64,000 nucleotides of DNA, from the NCBI GenBank assembly GCA_012932865.1, contig SAXG01000059.1, positions 186,001 to 250,000 on the forward strand, read 5' to 3'. Shown piece after piece: positions 56,810 through 64,000 of this stretch; the stretch's first letter is position 1; every line of letters begins with the position of its first letter. A program made the position numbers and the translations under genes. Source of the DNA: Amylostereum areolatum. Its lineage: Eukaryota; Basidiomycota; Agaricomycetes; Russulales; Stereaceae. The notes beneath the pieces were generated by a model that was not told where the DNA came from, did no database searches, and worked only from the letters and a program-made list of their open reading frames with translations.

Positions 56810-56831
56810 AGGTTCAACATCCCGTTCATTC

Positions 56832-58114
56832 ATGGAGGAACAGCCCAGCTACGCAAGCTTGTTCAAGCATATCTCGCTCAAGCTCTCGCCCCGGGAGTCT
56901 GGCGTTCTGCTTTTTGAACTGCACAAGTAGGTGCGGACGCGCTCCGTGGTTATGATCGCCGTTTTAACTGGGAATGATATCTACAGGTCGCCAGTGAACG
57001 CTTTCGACGAAGAGTACGTGATATCACTCTGCGCCCGCCGAGTCATTCCTGACGCATCCGTATGGGCTAGGTTCTGTCGCGAGTACAAGAACGCCTTCGA
57101 ATGCATTTCGCACGACCCCAATGTGCGCGTTGTCTTGCTCTCCTCGTCGCTACCAAGGCTGTTCTCCTCGGGAATTGACCGTGCGTCTTCATTCATACAC
57201 CATGTTCCATTACTCACACACACTCCACCTTCATTTCCAGTCGCCTATCTTCCCACCATCAGCCCTGCTGCCGATGACCCCGCCCGTCGTGCCCTCCTGA
57301 CCCGCGAGCGTATCGCCGAGCTTCAACACGCGCTCGCAGCCCCGTCACGATGTCCCTGCCCCGTGCTCGCCGCCGTGCACGGCTCTGCGCTCGGTCTAGC
57401 GGTTGATATGCTAGTTTATTGTGATGTCGTCTGGGCGGCGTCAGATGTCAAATTCGGGATGAGGGTAAGCATTCCTTTTTACTCCGTGGACAAGGCAGCT
57501 GATTTTGTGAGACAGGAGGTTGTCGTGGGACTCGCTGCTGGCCTTGGAACGCTGGCATATCTTCCCAAGGTGGCTGGGAACGCATTTCTCGCGCGCGAGC
57601 TGGTACTTACGGGTCGGGTATTTGGAGCTGAGGTAGCTTTACGTCTTGGATTGGTATCAACGGTACGTCCATGCGATCGTCGTTAATTTCACGGTCTAAA
57701 ACATTGGCTAGGTTGTCAAAGGCAGTCAAGCGGAAGTAGTCGAGGGCCTGACGAAGGTCGCGTGTGAGATCGCTGCAAATAGTCCTGTGGCCGTCGTTGG
57801 TACGAAACATCTCTTCACATACTCTCGTGATCACAGGTATATACGCTCGCTACCTGTCGTCGTCTGTCTTGGCATGATATTGATTGAGTTTGACAGCGTC
57901 GAGGAAAGCCTGGCGTACACGACGATATGGAACGCGGCTATGCTGCAGGCTCCGGTAGGTCATATGCTTTTTCGTACCTATCCAGGTGGAGTTAGGACTT
58001 TCGGGCTGACTGTGTGCACGGCGATAGGACCTGAAGGATGGGGTCTCCGCTGCTGTGGAAAGGACGCGGGGGAAGTACGCGCCGTTGGGAGGGAGGGTCA
58101 AGGCCAAACTGTAA
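56832..58114 (+). CDS. Enoyl-CoA hydratase/isomerase family protein (dienoyl-CoA isomerase-like), eight exons
   Basis: Crotonase-fold enzyme, closest in pattern to peroxisomal delta3,5-delta2,4-dienoyl-CoA isomerase of unsaturated fatty-acid beta-oxidation. The model is join(56832-56926, 56987-57013, 57071-57180, 57241-57464, 57516-57662, 57712-57836, 57897-57954, 58028-58114), 290 residues; the 27-bp second exon is needed to keep frame. Signature parts: SPVNAFDEE, VRVVLLSS...LFSSGIDLAYL (oxyanion-hole region), VHGSALGLAVDMLVYCDVVWA and MREVVVGLAAGLGTLAYLPK. The Asp of the VD pair and the Glu in REV match catalytic positions of rat isomerase as I remember them, but the third acidic position (AAD in rat) is Gly. 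The C-terminal AKL is a PTS1 peroxisomal signal. The LINE tail is 22 bp upstream of the ATG. Confidence 0.85.
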
Positions 58115-58470
58115 CGGATCGCATGTATAGTCACACTCATACCTGATAAGAAACCTTTGAGGATGCGCGATATCTCTCAGCGTTATATTATGCGCCGTCG
58201 TTCATTGCAGGGGATTATAACGACGAAAGTCGGGCGATGCCCTATACACTAATCTTGCAACAGTCAATGTCCCAGCTTCCGTGGTCTGATGATGGTCAGT
58301 GGATCGTTTTATTCAATAAGATTATGCCTTACTTAGACCACGCTGACTGTTCGAAGGGAAATATATCGCCTAACGCCGAATCGTCTGACTGCCAACTGGC
58401 AGTCCGTCTGCTCCGTCCACGGCTAGAATATAACCCATGGACGAAACAAACAACATGCCAGCGACCTCAC

Positions 58471-59687
58471 ATGCCCTCAGTGTTTTTTCTCGGCGCAACA
58501 GGGTACATCGGAGGTAAGTCAGTAATCTGCGCGTCCTTCCTGCGCCTGAACCATCTTCGTTCGTCCAGGTTGTGTGCTCGTTGCGCTCCGACGACGACAT
58601 CCAGATTGGCCGGTCACCGCCCTGGTTCGTAAAGTGCAACATGTCGGATGTATTCGTGCGCTGGGAGTGGCCGTCGTTCCGGGTTCCTTCTCAGACGAAA
58701 GTCTCATCATCGAGCAGACCCGGCAGGCGGACTACGTCGTCAACATCGCGGACTCGAAGAGCGTGTCGCTGACGGTGGCCATTCTCGTCGGGATGAAGTT
58801 GCGGCATGTCGACGGGAGGGGGAAGGGCACCCTTTTCCACACGAGCGGTTTAGCAACCCTCCTCGATGGTAGGAGAGAAGGGGTGTTCGATCCGGGAGGT
58901 CGGGTCTTCGACGTAAGCTTTCCTCTATTTCGGTGGGCAGGATGTAATCTTACTTCAACTGCGACCACATATAGGACGCGGATCAGGACGCAATCAGGAG
59001 CATAATGCCCTCTATGCCACACAGTGACGTTGAAATTCCGTGAGCTCCTTCGGCTGCACTTCGCCGTTCGTTGACTTGGTGAGTATCATCGCAGTATATT
59101 GAAAGCATCAGAAGCGGGGTACATGGATTCATATATCCTCTGTCCGGGTGCTGTCCTCGGCCCTTCGAAGGGACCGATCAACGTGCCCAATCCATTCCTC
59201 AAACGTGTCGTTCCGCTGTTCCTCAGCCTGAATCATGGCGCGTGTGTCGGTCAAGGAACGAATGAGCTCCCGCTCGTGTACCTCGACGACGCCGTGGACT
59301 ATTTTCTTCGGGTCATAGAACTTGCATACTCAAGGTGGGACGCGGGTGCGGAGCCGTACCAGCGGTTCTTCGTAGTGTCAGCGTCCGTGTACAGCTGGAG
59401 GAATATTTCGAGAGCTGTTGCAGGTGCAATGCATCGGCGGGGATTATTAGAAGATGATTCATTGGTCTCAGTACCGCCTCACGGTGAAGTGTCCCAGTAT
59501 GTGCATGTCCGTCTTTGAAACGGGGAGCGATGGCTTATATTTGTGGTGTAGACAACTCCAACATTTCAGTGAGAATGCACTGGTCGTGGCCGAGAAAGGA
59601 AAGGCGTTGGGGTGGGGACCTCTACGCGTGGATACGCGGGAATGGTTTGACGAGATCTTGGATGATTTTTTGACAAGCTTACACTAA
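58471..59687 (+). CDS. NAD(P)-binding Rossmann-fold (extended SDR/NmrA-like) protein, five exons
   Basis: join(58471-58513, 58569-58912, 58975-59039, 59095-59496, 59552-59687), 329 residues, with introns of 55, 62, 55 and 55 nt. The N-terminal dinucleotide-binding motif FFLGATGYIGG (G-x2-G-x2-G) is split by intron 1. Further landmarks are VPGSFSDESLIIEQTRQADYV, LFHTSGLATLLDG, YILCPGAVLGPSKG and LPLVYLDDAVDYFLRVIELA, as in atypical/extended SDRs related to NAD-dependent epimerases. The C-terminus is WGPLRVDTREWFDEILDDFL. Substrate unknown. The last donor (59497) was chosen to keep frame. ATG 58471 gives the usual few residues before the Rossmann motif. Confidence 0.82.
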
Positions 59688-61160
59688 TATTTCATCTTCA
59701 TCGTCGAGGGGGACATTTTGTTATTTGAGATACAACGCTATGAGCGTCGACACCCCATTGACACGCCAAATGCGTGGGATTCGTGATAGCAGGCTTGAGT
59801 AGGAAGTGACGATCCTCTCGTGAGAACAGTCGGCCGTCGTCGTATGACGATGAGGATGCCAATATCTCTACCAAGGAAAAAAAAAACAAGCCTCGAGGCT
59901 CGAGGCGAGTAGCACCGACACTCAAAAAAAGGATGTTGACCTTCTCTACGATGCAGAAATGTCAACGCGATGATGGTTTACATGTTTTCGGGCGGAATGA
60001 ACGATACGTAAATGGCGGCGTAACATACGCTCAAGTTGAACAACGGCGTTTCCACAATGGTAAGAGGGTGTCACAACTGTACGGTCCGCGACACGAGTAG
60101 TTGTGATGGACGCTCTCCTACCTGGCGGCGCATGCTATCATAATAGCGGACCAAAAATCGACTCCTCGTTTCATCCCTGCGGACAACAATGAAAGAAATA
60201 CAGACCAGCTGGGTACATATGATTCACCCACATGGCTACTGGCTCCCTTCAAGCACCTGACACGAAGGCAGCATCTTCTCAATTCCCTCGACCATCTAGA
60301 TACCCAGGTATCCTCGAAGCACGGGGGGTCGCTATACCAAAACGACTGTCTTCTGGTTAGGTCAGCAACGGGAGACTACAGTGTACGGCGGCCTTTTCCG
60401 ACCTCTCGGTTGGCTCCGACGCGGAAAGCTTTCTACGTCTTCATATCCCCTCGGTTTCCTTCGAAAAGTGGTTAGAACAGTGTAGAAATAGCAGTAGTAC
60501 ACCCCTATCTGAACAGAAATTCTAAATTCTCAAGGTTCAAAAAATGCGCACTCAGGATTTGAAATAAGCGCCCAAGAATCCATCCAAGTCATATTTTATA
60601 GCCAGAAAGCGACGGAAACAGCATTGCATCCCCTCTCTGAGTGCCCTATGACCTTTACCCACCATCTTGAAGTGCTAAGGATGCAAGAATGTCGGCTGGG
60701 AGGCCCACTCGTCGATGAGATCGATAGCACCTGAGTCACCTGACCGCAAAGGCCGCCTATCGCGAATTACATAAGGCCCTTCCTGTGTATAATCTGAATG
60801 AGAATGAAGGTCATGTAGCGTGAGTGTCAAACGCGTCTATATACCGCCAGGTCTTGCGGAAAATTTTGCGGATTGTCACCACACTGCACATGTCGAGGCA
60901 TTTGGGCACTCGCGCCTACCCCGGGCTGTCATTGGAATTTGGCGGAGACAGCTTTCTTAGAGCGTCGAGGCATGGTGTAGTTGGGTATAGAGTGAGTTTC
61001 CACTCACGTCGCAGGCTGTCAGCACGCTGGATGGGGCAATATATATAAATTTTCTATGATCCATATTTGAAATAAGCGCCCCAAACCCGAGAAAGTGAGA
61101 AATAGCAGCATTTGCCCTGTTTCCTTCCAAATTTTCAACGGCAACGAAATTGGATCAAAA
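59688..61160. other. Non-coding region
   Basis: No gene is supported in about 1.5 kb. The word TTTGAAATAAGCGCCC occurs near 60559 and again near 61066 with little further similarity. The sequence is AT-richer than the coding parts. Confidence 0.5.
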
Positions 61161-61636
61161 TTACGGGCTGTGCAGAGACGCCGTCAAAGCCTGCCGTACA
61201 CTGTAGGGGGTCGCCAAATCGTCATCAGATTTCTGTGAAGGTTTGCACGAGGATTAGGAACTGATCCTCCGACTCGGACACGCAGACAAGGACGTACGTT
61301 GTAGGGTCCACGCGGCGTGTCCGCACAGGTTCCGATGCCCGTCCATGCATTTACCACAAGATTTGGCAATCTCTCGGTAGCATAAGAGAGGGTTAGGGTA
61401 GCGGAAAGATTGAACAAGAATCGCTCGGCGCAATGTGCACAAAACGTGGCGAGGGTCTCTTCGATGTCGAAGGGCGAGGAACTCGGAGTATTGTGGGCTA
61501 GGGTGTGCCCTCGACCAGCGAGGATCTCGACCACTGCTCCCACGAGGCTCCAGAGGAATAGCAGCCACGCAGCATCTATGAATAAACGAGAAGGGCGGTG
61601 TTGCAGAACCGTATATAATCGGAGCGTCGGCGTCAT
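61161..61636 (-). CDS. Small candidate membrane protein, two exons
   Basis: complement(join(61161-61232, 61298-61636)), 136 residues, with one 65-nt GT-AG intron keeping frame. One clear hydrophobic segment is FIDAAWLLFLWSLVGAVVEI near residues 19-38; a weaker one lies near RFLFNLSATLTLSYA. The C-terminus is polar (KSDDDLATPYSVRQALTASL). No family is recognised; it may be a fragment of a multi-pass protein. Confidence 0.4.
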
Positions 61637-63408
61637 TTTGAGGTCTATCGAGGAAGAGGGGAGGCAAACTTGAAAGTTCTGAGATAAAGGTCGTCGGAGG
61701 CTAGCAAACGGTTTTTATGGTTAAATAGAGGAGGGTCAATCCGGGTTAGGCGGGCTCTCAAACGAAGCAAAACCTGAGAACAAGGGTCCGGGCCTGAGAA
61801 CAAGGGCGTGCTCAATACGAATTGCGATGATGGTGACTACCATCCGAGCTTCTAAGATACGAATACAAGAGAAGAGCTGTCGCCTATGAGCCAAAGAAAG
61901 ACAACAATGAACTAAAGAAAGACAACAATGACCAGCGACGAGAACAACAGACTGAGCAATATGATGCCCACGTCTAGAAGCCGCCGGGGGAACCCGAGAG
62001 CCAGTGGTTCAAAAACAAGGAGCCTGGTCTGGCCTGGTTCTTCCAGCAAAGGTAGTATACAACGTGTCGTGCGAAGTGACCGTGATGTTGAAGCTTAGGA
62101 CGAGCGCCCAAATCTAGCATTGGTACTTCATCCGGTTCACCGAAGCTCGAGCCTGGGGAGGCCTGATTGAACGTTGAATATTGAATATTGAACTCGTTGA
62201 AATGATAGTCACCTGATGCCTCCGTCGTTGACATGGGAATATTTCGTCCGTGAGGTCAACGAGTATTTTCTAGGAGTTTTACCGTGAGATCTAGAAACGA
62301 GGGATGGGCGCTGGGCGTCCGGTGTCGTCACTATAGGTGATCATGCCATACATGATGAGAAACTCGATCGGCCATAGTCGGCAGAAGGGCACAGCCTCCG
62401 CTAGCCATCGTACATATGTAGGCCTGCGGCCAGCCGCTCGACCTATCGCACAGAACTGCCCCTCCGAGTCCCCTTGAATCCGAATTTTTCGACACTTGAA
62501 AGTACGCCGAGTTGTTATCCCCACTAGCGGTCAAGCGACGTTCATGCTTTCTCGTTTGTAGACACAGCGTGGGCACTCAAGTACTCACCATTGACGGTAA
62601 GAGTCAGCAGGACGTGGACAACGACCACATTGACACTGAATATGGTACACCGCCTTCGGACTTTCAAGTCTAAACACGTTGTCGCAAGTCGAGGTCAGTA
62701 CAGTCCCCCGGAAGAGCAGGATGTGTAGTAACGTTCCGGCGCCGCAGTCTAGTAGAGGATATTCGAGGTCAATTCAGGTGAGTCAATGCAATATCGCGGT
62801 GAACGTCGAGGGCCGGTGATGCTAGGGGATGTCACAAACGCCGAATCAGTGACGAGACGTAGGCGGTGGCTGGGGGTGTCGGAATACAGCTGGAGACACT
62901 TATCGAGGTTCTTTCACGGGATCACTCAGCGCACCGAGTCGGCGCGACAGTCCGGCAGTTCCGTCGGATATCCAGCCCACTTCCGTCCAGCGTCTTCCTG
63001 TTCCGTCTTTCCATGGACGTTCTGTAGGGGGAAAGTATATTACTGGTGCCACAGGTGATCGATCTCCTTAAGAGACTATCTCCTGTGCCGACTGAATTAC
63101 CGCCTGACGCCGGCAGCCAGTCTAGCGGATCTTCGCGTCTACCTGGCTGGCAAGCCTGCAAAAGTCTACTTGTTCTCTTTCGGTTTCTTGAAGCTTTATC
63201 CCTTTATCTCCATCTCATCTCATATGCGTCTAGAGTACAAATACTAACGTGAAAGGCCATTCAGATTCTGTCGCCGCATATCTCCCCCTTCCGGAGCCTA
63301 GCCGCTAGGTGAGTCTGTCCAACTCAGATGTGTTTTGACTAGGATGATACCCTCAGAGTTTGTTCATCAGCAAATTTTCGCACTTTCGCAGTGCACGTGA
63401 GGCTTATG
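61637..63408. other. Region without a supported gene
   Basis: Short minus-strand frames at 61974-62234 and 62291-62576 look weakly coding but have no domain or workable splice model. An INAHY-like membrane-gene remnant cannot be excluded. Nothing else recognised. Confidence 0.4.
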
Positions 63409-63424
63409 TATATATATATATAAG
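63409..63424 (+). promoter_or_regulatory. TATA box
   Basis: A run of TATATATATATATAAGG ends about 65 bp before the ATG at 63491, a spacing expected for a fungal core promoter, with pyrimidine-rich leader sequence after it. Confidence 0.65.
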
Positions 63425-63490
63425 GCCCCCAGGCTGACATACGCGCGTTCATAGCACCCTTCCACCTCCCCGTCCAACATACCTGCTCAG

Positions 63491-64000
63491 ATGTCCGTTT
63501 TGAAAGACACCCTCAAGTTTTTCTTTGGACTGTTGATGGTTGCTGGAGTAGGTGTCTTACTGCGATGAGTTCCGTACCCTACACGACACCCTCCTTCCAA
63601 CAGGTTCTGTTTTATGCCATCGTGGCACCGATCAACGCTAAGGACACGCCCAGCGCGGTTGACCCGGGTGCAAATGAATGGGATTTCGCATGGCCTATCG
63701 AAGCATGGAACATCTGCTGGATGATCGTGTACAATCTCATCCCTGGGATCGCGATGATGATGGTCGGGCCCCTTGAGAAGTAGTACGCCACATCTCTCCC
63801 ATCGTTCCTTCGATGGACTAACACGCGCACATATAGCAAGGAGAAGATCGATTACATGCTTTTCTTTTATAGGGCGTGGATATTTCACGTGTGCTGGACC
63901 ATTGGCGGCGCTGTCCTTTTGTACAACACGAAGGACACCGTTTCCGTGGCAGCACCCTCCATCTGGAACCGTGGATTTAGGAGCTGGTGTATGATGGCTG
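63491..64000 (+). CDS. Multi-pass membrane protein, 5' part only
   Basis: join(63491-63547, 63604-63779, 63837-64000), open at the window end, with introns of 56 and 57 nt that keep frame. MSVLKDTLKFFFGLLMVAG then VLFYAIVAPINAKD gives a first membrane segment. Next come AWNICWMIVYNLIPGIAMMM and, after a polar loop (NKEKIDYMLFFYR), AWIFHVCWTIGGAVLLY. At least three hydrophobic stretches are visible. No family is recognised from this part. Confidence 0.6.

Noticed and set aside
60559..61082. Direct repeat pair TTTGAAATAAGCGCCC
   Set aside because: Similarity does not extend beyond about 16 bp; no element ends could be defined.
62291..62576. Minus-strand frame resembling fungal multi-pass membrane proteins
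   Set aside because: Frames are short, overlapping and could not be spliced into a coherent protein.

Overview
The window is nuclear DNA of a filamentous basidiomycete, most likely an Agaricomycete. Protein-coding genes carry many GT-AG introns of about 48-65 nt, and the recognisable proteins have the look of mushroom-forming fungi: a PCF11-type 3'-end processing factor, a GEN1/Yen1-type resolvase, a DUF6589-like protein, Ty3/Gypsy chromoviruses and a Tad-like LINE. No rRNA gene, tRNA gene or telomere repeat was found.

Layout. 1-1049: GC-rich minisatellite-like DNA with hairpins. 1050-7090: a compact two-gene unit, a RecQ-like helicase (+) and a DUF6589-like protein (-), tail to tail, whose stop codons overlap. 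The outer flanks of the two genes are inverted copies of each other. 7348-10389: GEN1/Yen1-like nuclease. 10390-18660: a 23-bp tandem array, a second RecQ-like gene broken by nested DNA transposons (12589-15293, itself carrying a hAT-type MITE with a perfect 8-bp target duplication), and an unknown gene. 19003-39428: a nest of Ty3/Gypsy elements. These are one complete 7.1-kb chromovirus with 420-bp LTRs and a CATTT target duplication, a solo LTR, and three further elements. Two of them form a nearly perfect 3.29-kb inverted repeat and share the same nonsense codons. 39429-51714: a gene-rich stretch (acidic-tract protein, coiled-coil protein, small tail-anchored-looking protein, PCF11, a third RecQ relic, small hypotheticals) ending in repeats. 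51715-56809: a LINE interrupted by a 295-bp MITE, with its tail 22 bp upstream of the next start codon. 56832-59687: a peroxisomal enoyl-CoA hydratase/isomerase-family gene and an SDR-type gene. 59688-64000: mostly non-coding, with a small candidate membrane-protein gene and the start of a multi-pass membrane-protein gene.

The best candidate for something undescribed is the RecQ/DUF6589 cassette at 1050-7090. It has two convergent genes, TTAA-overlapping stops, and flanks with the same motifs at nearly the same distance from each start. It looks like a discrete unit and possibly a mobile or selfish one. Also notable are a TIR family beginning CATCAGGAAAA with 2-bp target duplications, seen in two elements whose in-silico removal restores the host frame both times; a TTTTTGA -1 frameshift site shared by two Gypsy families; and nonsense codons that mostly fit C-to-T change. 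Family names come from motif recognition without database searches. Exon boundaries were read by hand and checked for frame continuity.
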